Shown here in pieces: positions 33,755 to 41,268 of a DNA stretch of 64,000 bases. The position numbers and the translations under genes were made by a program. The number at the start of each line of letters is the position of its first letter. The stretch's first letter is position 1. Source of the stretch: Pseudomonadota bacterium (GTDB taxonomy: Bacteria > Pseudomonadota > Gammaproteobacteria > Steroidobacterales > Steroidobacteraceae). The stretch is taken from positions 39,544 to 103,543 of the forward strand of contig CAUJHJ010000028.1 of NCBI GenBank assembly GCA_963204835.1. Reading direction: 5' to 3'. The notes under the pieces are model-generated. The model saw only the letters and a list, made by a program, of their open reading frames with translations, searched no databases and was not told the DNA's origin.

Positions 33755-35455
33755 ATGTCAATCGCAACCACTTACCGTACGTGCCCACGATCCGGCCTGC
33801 AGTTCGAGGCGGGGGCCGAGAAACTCATCATCGCCAACGCGGTCGCCGCGGTGGTGTTCCTGCTGATCGGCGGCCTGCTGGCGCTCGGCGTGGCCCTCAC
33901 GCGCTGGCCGGCCGTGCACTGGCTTCAGCCCGACACCTTCTATCAGGTGCTCACTGCACACGGCATCGACATGCTGATCTTCTGGATCATCTTCTTCGAG
34001 ATCGCCGTCCTGTATTTCTGCTCCTCGACGTTGCTGCGCTGCCGGCTTGCCACGCCCCGGATCGCGTGGCTCGCGTTCGCGCTGATGCTGGTCGGCGCGA
34101 TCGTCAACAACTACGCCGTCTACAAGGGCGGCTCCAGCGTGATGATGACCTCGTACGTGCCCATGATGGCCGAGCCATCGTTCTATCTCGGCCTGATCCT
34201 GTTCGCGGTCGGCGCGCTGGTGGGCTGTTTCGTGTTCTTCGGCACGCTCGTGGTCGCAAAGCGCGACAAGACCTACGAGGGCTCCGTGCCCCTGGTCACG
34301 TTCGGCGCGATCACGGCCGCCATCATCGCGGTGTTCACGATCGCCTCGGGCGCCATCATCCTGGTGCCGACCTGGCTGCTGTCGCTCGGCGTGATCGACA
34401 AGGTGGACCCGTTGATCTACCGCATGATCTGGTGGGCGTTCGGCCACTCCTCGCAGCAGATCAACGTGGCCGCCCACGTCTCCATCTGGTACCTGGTGGC
34501 CGCAGTGGTCTTCGGTGCCAAGCCGATGTCCGAGCGCGTCAGCCGTGGCGCGTTCCTCCTCTACATCCTGTTCCTGCAGCTGGCAAGCGCGCACCACCTG
34601 CTGGCGGACCCCGGCCTCTCCACCAACTGGAAGGTCGTCAACACGAGCTACTTCATGTACTTCGCGGTACTTGCCTCGATGATCCACGGCCTGACGGTGC
34701 CCGGCGCCATGGAAGTGGCACAGCGCCAGAAGGGCTATACGCGCGGATTGTATGAGTGGTTGCGGCGCGCGCCGTGGGGCAACCCCACGTTCTCGGGCGT
34801 GTTCATCGCAATCATCGGCTTTGGCTTCCTCGGCGGCATTTCCGGCGTGATGATGGGCACCGAGCAGCTCAACATGATCATCCACAACACCATCTACGTG
34901 CCGGGGCATTTCCATGCCACGGTGGTGGTGGGCACGACACTCACCTTCATGGCGCTGACCTATTACCTGATTCCGACGCTTTTCCGGCGCGAGATGATCA
35001 ACCCGGGTCTCGCGAGGATGCAGCCGTACCTGTTCGGGTTCTCGATGTACTTCTTCTGCCTGGTCATGATGGGAGCGGGTACGCTGGGCGTGTCGCGCCG
35101 GCATTGGGACATGGCCTTCTCGGGCATGCCCATGGCCTACGAGTGGCCGGGCGCGGCCTACCTGATGATGGGCCTCGTCGGCATTTCGGCCGTCGCGGCG
35201 ATCGCAGGCGGCGCCATCTATATCTACGTGACGGTGGGTTCGCTGCTGTGGGGCAAGCGCATCGATGGCGGCGCCGCCAGCCTGAGCAGCAAGCCAACGC
35301 CGCTGATGGCGCCCGCGGCCGTGGCGCAGGGCTACGGTTCACAGGGCTTCGCGGCCCCGGGCACTTTCCTGCTGGCGATGGTGTTCCTCGTCGCGTTCAT
35401 CCTGTACTACTTCGTGAACTGGAAGTACCTGTCGACCGTATGGGGCCTCAGTTGA
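33755..35455 (+). CDS. Heme-copper catalytic subunit, nitric oxide reductase-like (NorY-type)
   Basis: A 566-aa COX1-fold protein with about twelve to thirteen helices. Low-spin heme ligands H69 and H387, high-spin heme ligand H385 (PGHFH) and the active-metal ligands H231, H280 and H281 are all present. The helix-VI motif, HPEVY in A-type oxygen reductases, reads HSSQQ here: the cross-linked Tyr position (H+4) is Gln235. Loss of that Tyr marks the NO reductase members of the superfamily. With a CuA subunit, SenC and the next small gene this matches norSY-senC-orf1 (sNOR) organisation. NO reductase is the likely activity; an unusual oxygen reductase remains possible. ATG 33755 is preferred (GGAG 9 bp upstream) over a GTG at 33737. 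Confidence 0.88.
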   Translation: MSIATTYRTCPRSGLQFEAGAEKLIIANAVAAVVFLLIGGLLALGVALTRWPAVHWLQPDTFYQVLTAHGIDMLIFWIIFFEIAVLYFCSSTLLRCRLATPRIAWLAFALMLVGAIVNNYAVYKGGSSVMMTSYVPMMAEPSFYLGLILFAVGALVGCFVFFGTLVVAKRDKTYEGSVPLVTFGAITAAIIAVFTIASGAIILVPTWLLSLGVIDKVDPLIYRMIWWAFGHSSQQINVAAHVSIWYLVAAVVFGAKPMSERVSRGAFLLYILFLQLASAHHLLADPGLSTNWKVVNTSYFMYFAVLASMIHGLTVPGAMEVAQRQKGYTRGLYEWLRRAPWGNPTFSGVFIAIIGFGFLGGISGVMMGTEQLNMIIHNTIYVPGHFHATVVVGTTLTFMALTYYLIPTLFRREMINPGLARMQPYLFGFSMYFFCLVMMGAGTLGVSRRHWDMAFSGMPMAYEWPGAAYLMMGLVGISAVAAIAGGAIYIYVTVGSLLWGKRIDGGAASLSSKPTPLMAPAAVAQGYGSQGFAAPGTFLLAMVFLVAFILYYFVNWKYLSTVWGLS

Positions 35456-35513
35456 GCCCCGACGCCCGCGTGGTCGGTGGTGGCCAGCCGCCGACGGGGC
35501 GAGGCCTGTTGCA

Positions 35514-36374
35514 ATGAACCCGGCCGCCTCCCTGTCGCAGCAGGCGCTGCGCATCGGCGCCCTGTTCGGAGCCGCGGCGTTCGTCGCGCCGGCCACTGCC
35601 GAACCCGGCCCGGCGCCGGCAGGCGGCCGCGCGGCCCTCGACCGGCAGGCGGTGCTGGCGGCCAGTCGCGCCGCAGTCGGCAATGTTCCGGGCGACTACC
35701 CGATGCGCGATCGTCGCGATCGGGAAGTGCGGCTATCGGCATTCCGCGGCAAGCCGCTGCTGGTGAACTTCGTGTACACGGGCTGCTTCCAGGTCTGCCC
35801 GAACAGCACGCTCGTGCTGCGCAATGCGGTGGATGCCATGCGCGACCGCTTCGGCAGCGAGCAGTTCCGGGTCGTCAGCATCGGCTTCGACCAGCCGACC
35901 GATTCGCCCGCGGCGCTGCGCAGCTACGCGGCGCAACGGCGCATCGACGATGCGAACTGGGAGTTCCTGAGCCCAAGGGCCGGGGATGTCGCCGCGATCG
36001 CCCGTGATTTCGGCTTCAGCTACGTGGCGACGCCGAGCGGCTTCGACCACACGCTTCAGGTCAGCATCGTCGATGCCGACGGGCGCATCCGGCAGCAAGT
36101 CATTGGCGACGCCTTTGCGGCCGAGTCCCTCGGAGAGCCGCTCCGACGGCTGATCGCCGGCCGAATGCTGCAGGAATCGTCGAGCTTCGCCGACCTGCTC
36201 GACCGCGTGCGCATCCTGTGCTCGGTCTACGATCCGGCGACCGGCCGATATCGGGTGAGCTACGCGCTCTACCTCGAGATAGCCGGTGGCCTGACGTTCA
36301 TCGCAGCCATGGCGTGGCTGGCGATCACGGAATGGCGTTCGGCGCGGGCGACCCGCCGGCTGGCTTCGCACTGA
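35514..36374 (+). CDS. SCO1/SenC-family copper chaperone
   Basis: A 286-aa thioredoxin-fold protein that delivers copper to the CuA site or keeps its cysteines reduced. The copper ligands are C91 and C95 (GCFQVCPN) and H179 (GFDHTL). The N-terminus (ALRIGALFGAAAFVAPATA) resembles a signal peptide, and unusually a second hydrophobic helix (GGLTFIAAMAWLAITEW) lies near the C-terminus, so the protein is probably membrane-held at that end. It is 58 bp downstream of the catalytic subunit gene, as senC is in norSY-senC-orf1 clusters. Confidence 0.92.
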   Translation: MNPAASLSQQALRIGALFGAAAFVAPATAEPGPAPAGGRAALDRQAVLAASRAAVGNVPGDYPMRDRRDREVRLSAFRGKPLLVNFVYTGCFQVCPNSTLVLRNAVDAMRDRFGSEQFRVVSIGFDQPTDSPAALRSYAAQRRIDDANWEFLSPRAGDVAAIARDFGFSYVATPSGFDHTLQVSIVDADGRIRQQVIGDAFAAESLGEPLRRLIAGRMLQESSSFADLLDRVRILCSVYDPATGRYRVSYALYLEIAGGLTFIAAMAWLAITEWRSARATRRLASH

Positions 36375-36382
36375 CAGCCCCC

Positions 36383-36904
36383 ATGGCCATGCGACACAGC
36401 AGGCTGGATGCGGTGTCCGTGATTGGCCAGGTCGCGCTATACGCCGCGCTCGCCGCATTCCTGGCCGTATTCGCGAACTGGCCCGCATACCGCCAGCTCG
36501 GGCCCGACCAGGCCGTGATCAAGCTCAGCATCGTCCATGAACCCCGGCTCGTGCAGCCTTGCAGGCAACGAACGCCAGAGGAACTCGCGCAGTTGCCACC
36601 CAACATGCGCGCCCCGATGAGCTGCCAGCGCGAACGGGCACCACTCGTCGCCGAGGTCGATCTCGACGGCCGGCTGGTTTTGCGGCAGGTGGCCGAGCCA
36701 TCGGGCCTCGCGCGCGACGGGCGAGCGACGCTCTACCATCGCCTGGTGACGAAAGCGGGCCGGCACGAAGTCGCGGTGCGGATGCGCGACCAGGCCGGCA
36801 CGGCGGACTTCAACTATCGCGGCGCTGCCTCGGTGCAACTGCGACCTGCGCAGAACCTGGTCATCGACTTCGACGCCGCGCGCGGCGCAATCACCTTCCG
36901 ATGA
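36383..36904 (+). CDS. Membrane-anchored protein of the oxidase cluster (orf1-like)
   Basis: A 173-aa protein with one N-terminal membrane helix (VALYAALAAFLAVFANW) and a periplasmic beta-rich domain that includes two cysteines (QPCRQRTPEEL and MSCQRERAP). It starts 8 bp after the senC stop at ATG 36383 (a second ATG at 36389 is equally possible) and its TGA overlaps the next ATG. In Nitrosomonas-type clusters a small unknown gene (orf1) follows senC; position and size agree but I cannot confirm homology by eye. Function unknown. Confidence 0.8.
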   Translation: MAMRHSRLDAVSVIGQVALYAALAAFLAVFANWPAYRQLGPDQAVIKLSIVHEPRLVQPCRQRTPEELAQLPPNMRAPMSCQRERAPLVAEVDLDGRLVLRQVAEPSGLARDGRATLYHRLVTKAGRHEVAVRMRDQAGTADFNYRGAASVQLRPAQNLVIDFDAARGAITFR

Positions 36905-38310
36905 GCCGTGCGCCCGACCGCGTCATCGCAATGGGCGCCGGGGTCGATCCGGACCCGACCCTCCTTTCCCGCGAGTCCGGCCTCGGTCGACTGGCGCGAG
37001 GCTGGCTGTGGCTCGGGCTCCTGGCGCTCGCCGGCTCGGGTGTATTCGCGGTCCTGCTGGTGCTGTCCCGCACGCCGCAGTTGAACCACTGGCTGCCGGT
37101 AGCGGATTTCTTCCGCGTCGCGCTCATCGTGCACGTCGATCTCTCCGTGCTCGTATGGCTGGTCTCGCTCGCCGGACTGCTCTGGTCGATCGGCGGTTCG
37201 ACCCTCGCGCCGGGGCTCGCGTGGCTTGCGCTCGGCCTGTGTTCGGCCGGGACGCTGCTCATGGCGATTGCGCCGTTCACCGGCGGGGGCGAGCCGATCA
37301 TGGCGAACTACATACCGGTGGTCGATGGACCGATGTTCATCGCCGGCCTCGCTGTATTCGGCATGGGCGGCGCGGCGCTCGTGCTGCGCGGCCTCATCGC
37401 CACACGGCCGACCGGGCCGGTACTCAGCGCGGAGGGCGCCCTGCGCTTCGGCCTCAACGCGAGCGTCGTGGCGGCCGCCGTGGCGGTGCTGTCCTTCGGT
37501 GCATCGCTGCTGCTCGTGCCGCGCTCCCTCGATGTGCAGACCTACTACGAGATCGTGTACTGGGGCGGAGGACACGCGCTGCAGTTCGTCTGGACCCTGC
37601 TGATGCTGGTTGGATGGCTCTGGCTCGCGAGCGCGTCAGGCGCGCGCCTGCCGCTGAGTCCACGCCTTGCGGTCCTGATGTTCGCGCTGGCGCTCGTCAG
37701 CGTCTTCGCCACTCCCCTCGCCTATCTCGCCACCGATGTCACTTCCGTGGAGTTCCGCCTGATCAACACCTGGGCGATGCGCGTGGGGGGCGGCCTCGCC
37801 ATCCTGCCCATCAGCCTGGCTGTCGTGATCGGCCTGTCGCGCGGCCGCGTGACGCACGATGCCGCAGTACCGCCGCTGCGTGCGGCGCTCGTCGCTTCCA
37901 TCGTCCTCTTCGGCGCCGGCGGATTGATCGGCGCGCTGATCAACGGCAGCAATGTGCGCATCCCGGCCCACTACCATGGCTGCATCGTCGGCGTAACACT
38001 CGCGCTGATGGGCCTCGTCTACCTGCTGCTGCCGCGGCTCGGCTACCAGGCCCCCGTAGGCCGCCTCGCCCTCTGGCAGCCGGTCCTGTACGGGGCGGGC
38101 CAGTTGCTGCATGTCGTCGGGCTGGTCTGGTCCGGGGGCTACGGCGTGCAGCGCAAGGTGGCCGGTGCCGAGCAGGTCCTGCGCAGCACGCCGGAAGTCG
38201 TCGGCATGGGCCTCATGGGCCTCGGCGGCCTGATCGCGATCATTGGCGGCCTGCTGTTCGTGATCGTCGTGGGGCGCTCGATCCGCGGCCGCACGGCCCC
38301 CCGGGAATGA
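36901..38310 (+). CDS. Degenerate COX1-fold heme protein (second heme-copper homologue)
   Basis: A 469-aa, twelve-helix paralogue of the catalytic subunit (shared GGxxxMxxYxPxxxxPxFxxGL pattern). It keeps H78 and H359, the low-spin heme pair, H357, the high-spin heme ligand, and H225 of helix VI, but helix VII has no His-His pair (the segment reads VEFRLINTWAM), and H+4 of helix VI is Phe229. The active-site metal would thus lose two of three ligands. It is best seen as a heme-binding membrane protein that carries electrons, binds NO/O2 or senses, rather than an oxidase. ATG overlaps the previous TGA and the stop is 4 bp before the next gene. Confidence 0.82.
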   Translation: MSRAPDRVIAMGAGVDPDPTLLSRESGLGRLARGWLWLGLLALAGSGVFAVLLVLSRTPQLNHWLPVADFFRVALIVHVDLSVLVWLVSLAGLLWSIGGSTLAPGLAWLALGLCSAGTLLMAIAPFTGGGEPIMANYIPVVDGPMFIAGLAVFGMGGAALVLRGLIATRPTGPVLSAEGALRFGLNASVVAAAVAVLSFGASLLLVPRSLDVQTYYEIVYWGGGHALQFVWTLLMLVGWLWLASASGARLPLSPRLAVLMFALALVSVFATPLAYLATDVTSVEFRLINTWAMRVGGGLAILPISLAVVIGLSRGRVTHDAAVPPLRAALVASIVLFGAGGLIGALINGSNVRIPAHYHGCIVGVTLALMGLVYLLLPRLGYQAPVGRLALWQPVLYGAGQLLHVVGLVWSGGYGVQRKVAGAEQVLRSTPEVVGMGLMGLGGLIAIIGGLLFVIVVGRSIRGRTAPRE

Positions 38311-38314
38311 GCCG

Positions 38315-40243
38315 ATGATCCGGCACCTGCAGCGGCTGCTCCGCTGGCTCTTCATGCATGCGGAAGCCGTATTCAACCGGGCGTTCGGCGACCGCCTCAA
38401 TCCGCTCTACTACCTCGGCGCCATCGTGTTCTTCCTGTTCTGGATCGTGGCGTTCACGGGCCTGTACCTCTACGTGTTCTTCGACACCGCGGTCGACGGC
38501 GCATACGCCTCGGTCGAGGCACTGACGCACCGGCAGCGTTACGTGGGCGGGATCGTGCGCAGCGTGCATCGCTATGCCTCCGACGGCATGGTGGTGCTGA
38601 TGTTCGTGCACCTGCTGCGCTACTTCGCCTTCGACCGCCTGCGTGGCTTTCGCTGGTTCGCCTGGGTGACCGGCGTCGTGCTGATCTGGTTCGTCTACGT
38701 GAGCGGCGTCGGCGGTTACATGCTGCCCTGGGATCGGCTGGGCCAGTTCGTGACCGTCGCCAGCTTCGAGTGGCTCGACTGGCTGCCGGGCTTCGGCGGC
38801 AGCCTGATTCGCAATGTCATCTATCCCGAGAACGTCAACGACCGCTTCTTCTCCCTGCTCGCCTTCATGCACATCGGCGCGCCTCTGTTGACGCTGCTGT
38901 TGATGTGGGTGCACATCCAGCGCGTTCCCAAGGCGAACACGCAACCGCCGCGCCCGATCGCGCTCGGCCTGGCAGGCATGCTGGTGCTGATGTCCCTGTG
39001 GCAGCCGGTACTGAGCCAGGGTGGCCCCGCCGACCTGGCCACGGCCGTCGACCAGGTGTCACTCGACTGGTTCTTCCTGGCGTTCTATCCGCTCATCTAC
39101 TCGCTGCCGCTGGGCCAGTCGTGGGCGCTCGCCCTTGGCGTCACCTTGCTGCTCGCCGTGCTGCCGTGGTTGCGCCTGCGGCGCGGCGGCCGACGACAGG
39201 AACTGCACATCGAGGTGCATCCGGGCCCGCGGCGGATCGTCGCCATGCCGGGCGAGACGCTCCTCGAGGCCGGGCTGCGCGCCGGCCTCGCACTGCCTTA
39301 CGAGTGCCGCAACGGCGGCTGCCGGGTGTGCGTATGCAGCGTGCTGCAGGGCGAGGTCGACCATGGCATGTATCAGCCCGAAGCGCTGACCGACGAGATG
39401 CGCGAGGGCGGCAAGGCGCTGATGTGCTGCGCGACGGCCCTCAACGACGTCGCCATCGAGGTGGACGTGCAGTCCATCGACCCGGGCGGCGTCGCACCGG
39501 TGATGCGACGCGAGGCGCGCATCGAAAGCATGCGTCCGCTCAGCGACGACGTCATGCAGGTGTTGCTGTCGCTGCCCGGCGGCGAGCGCATGGATTTTGG
39601 CGCGGGCCAGTACATCAACATCCTCCTCGAGGGCGGCCAGGCCCGGGCCTATTCGTTCGCCAATGCACCGCATGACAATGCGTTGATCGAACTGCACGTC
39701 AAGCTGTTCCCGGGCGGGCTCTTCTCCCCCCGGGTGTTCAATTCGCTCAAGCCCGGCGATACGCTGCCGATGGAGGGCCCCTTCGGGCGCTTCACGCTGC
39801 GCCCGGGTGAACGGCCGATCCTCCTGGTCGCCACGTCGACCGGCTTTGCGCCGCTCAGGAGCATCGTGCTGGATGCCTTTCATCGCGGCATGCGGCGGCC
39901 GATGCGCCTCTACTGGGGCGCGCGCCAGCGCGGCGACCTGTACATGCAGGACGAGTGCGAGCGCTGGCAGCGGGAACACGACAATTTCAGGTTCATCCCC
40001 GTGTTGTCCCGCGAGCCGCCCGAGGCCTGGAGCGGGCGCCGCGGGCACGTGCACACGGCGATCCTCGAAGACTTTCCTGACCTGCGTGACCACGAGGTGT
40101 ATGTCTGCGGTTCCGTGCAGCTCGTGTCGAGCGCCGTACCGGCATTCCTTGCCCGGGGACTCGGCGAGGATGCCTGCTTCACCGACGTGTTCACGCCGGC
40201 GCAGGCCGCACGCGGCCCCGCCGCACCGGACGCCCGCGCCTGA
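38315..40243 (+). CDS. Cytochrome b - [2Fe-2S] ferredoxin - FAD/NAD(P)H reductase fusion
   Basis: A 642-aa, three-part protein. Residues ~1-290 are a cytochrome b6/b N-terminal domain with both bis-His heme pairs (H85/H186 and H99/H200, 14 residues apart in each helix) and the GGYMLPWD turn. Residues ~296-386 are a plant-type ferredoxin: C331, C336, C339 and C372 (within ALMCCATAL). Residues ~395-630 are a ferredoxin-NADP reductase module with the FAD motif RAYSFAN, the nucleotide motif STGFAPLRS and C-terminal VYVCGS, closest to CDP-6-deoxyglucoseen-reductase-type proteins. It should pass electrons from NAD(P)H through FAD and [2Fe-2S] to the membrane hemes. Last gene of the operon, 4 bp after the degenerate COX1 gene. 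Confidence 0.9.
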   Translation: MIRHLQRLLRWLFMHAEAVFNRAFGDRLNPLYYLGAIVFFLFWIVAFTGLYLYVFFDTAVDGAYASVEALTHRQRYVGGIVRSVHRYASDGMVVLMFVHLLRYFAFDRLRGFRWFAWVTGVVLIWFVYVSGVGGYMLPWDRLGQFVTVASFEWLDWLPGFGGSLIRNVIYPENVNDRFFSLLAFMHIGAPLLTLLLMWVHIQRVPKANTQPPRPIALGLAGMLVLMSLWQPVLSQGGPADLATAVDQVSLDWFFLAFYPLIYSLPLGQSWALALGVTLLLAVLPWLRLRRGGRRQELHIEVHPGPRRIVAMPGETLLEAGLRAGLALPYECRNGGCRVCVCSVLQGEVDHGMYQPEALTDEMREGGKALMCCATALNDVAIEVDVQSIDPGGVAPVMRREARIESMRPLSDDVMQVLLSLPGGERMDFGAGQYINILLEGGQARAYSFANAPHDNALIELHVKLFPGGLFSPRVFNSLKPGDTLPMEGPFGRFTLRPGERPILLVATSTGFAPLRSIVLDAFHRGMRRPMRLYWGARQRGDLYMQDECERWQREHDNFRFIPVLSREPPEAWSGRRGHVHTAILEDFPDLRDHEVYVCGSVQLVSSAVPAFLARGLGEDACFTDVFTPAQAARGPAAPDARA

Positions 40244-40258
40244 CCCGCTGACGGCCCG

Positions 40259-41263
40259 TCAGACGCGCTCGAGCCAGCCCCGCTTGTCCGGCGCCTCGCC
40301 GGTCTGGATGGCGACGAGCTCCCGGCGCAGCTGCTGGGTCACGGGCCCGATCGCCCCATTGCCGACCTGGTGCTCGCCGTTCCTCGTGACGAGCGTGCCG
40401 ACGCCCGCCAGCACCGCCGCGGTGCCCGACAGCGCCGCCTCGCCATCCTTCACCCATTCGAGCATCTCGGCGACGTCGAACGCGCGCTCTTCGACCCGAA
40501 AGCCCGAGTCGCGCATCATCGTGAGCAGGGAGTCGCGCGTGACCCCGTGCAGGAACGAGCTGTCGAGGCTGCGGGTGAGCACGTGGCGCTCGCGCAGCAG
40601 CAGGAAGTTGGATGCGCCCGTCTCCTGCACCGCGCCGCCGGGGCAGAAGAGCACCTGGTCGATGCCGTACTGCTTGCGCGCTTCGAGCGTCGGCCCGAGC
40701 GCCGCTGCGTAATTGCCGCCCGTCTTCACCATGCCGAGGTGCGAGGCCGTGCGGGTTTTCTGGTCCTCGACGAAGATGCGCAGCGGCTTGGCGCCGCCCG
40801 CGAAGTAATCCCAGACGGGGCTCGCGAGCACGATCAGCATCGCGGCTGCGCTGGGCGTTGCCGCGGCGCCGATGTTGGGCGTCGTGCCGATCAGCATCGG
40901 GCGCAGGTACAGCGCGCCCGGCGGCTCCGGCACCTGCTCGCGCGCGGCGCGCACGACTTCGCGCACCATCGTCGCGAGCTGCGCGGCGTCAGGCTCGGGC
41001 AGCACGAGCTGGCGCGCGCTCTGGCGCATGCGTGCGATGTGCTTGTCCATGCGAAAGACGCTCACCGAGCCGTCCTTGCCCCGATAGGCCTTGAAACCCT
41101 CGAAGCATTCGCTGCCGTAATGCAGGACGTGCGCGGCCGGGTGCATGGGGATCGGTGCGACAGGCTGCAGCTGGTGCGCCTGCCAGCCGCCGTCGCGGTA
41201 CTCCGCGACCGCCATCGTGTCGGTCAATACGGTGCCGAAGGCCGGTTTCGCAGCGTCTTTCAT
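40259..41263 (-). CDS. ilvE: Branched-chain amino acid aminotransferase (BCAT, fold IV)
   Basis: Transfers the amino group of Leu, Ile and Val to 2-oxoglutarate, giving branched keto acids. The 334-aa PLP enzyme has LHYGSECFEGFKAYRG, the catalytic Lys in GMVKTGGNYAAAL and the phosphate-binding QETGASNFLLL and GVTRDSLL. These features match the longer, eukaryote-like BCAT subgroup rather than E. coli IlvE. It starts at ATG 41263, GAGG 10 bp upstream, 5 bp after the E2 gene stop. Placing it at the end of the keto-acid dehydrogenase operon points to a catabolic role. Confidence 0.92.
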   Translation of the reverse strand: MKDAAKPAFGTVLTDTMAVAEYRDGGWQAHQLQPVAPIPMHPAAHVLHYGSECFEGFKAYRGKDGSVSVFRMDKHIARMRQSARQLVLPEPDAAQLATMVREVVRAAREQVPEPPGALYLRPMLIGTTPNIGAAATPSAAAMLIVLASPVWDYFAGGAKPLRIFVEDQKTRTASHLGMVKTGGNYAAALGPTLEARKQYGIDQVLFCPGGAVQETGASNFLLLRERHVLTRSLDSSFLHGVTRDSLLTMMRDSGFRVEERAFDVAEMLEWVKDGEAALSGTAAVLAGVGTLVTRNGEHQVGNGAIGPVTQQLRRELVAIQTGEAPDKRGWLERV

Positions 41264-41268
41264 CGGGA

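Noticed and set aside
33201..35455. Plain cytochrome c oxidase (aa3) annotation
   Set aside because: The subunit I active-site Tyr is missing and the gene order matches norSY-senC; no COX3 gene or heme A synthesis gene is in the cluster.
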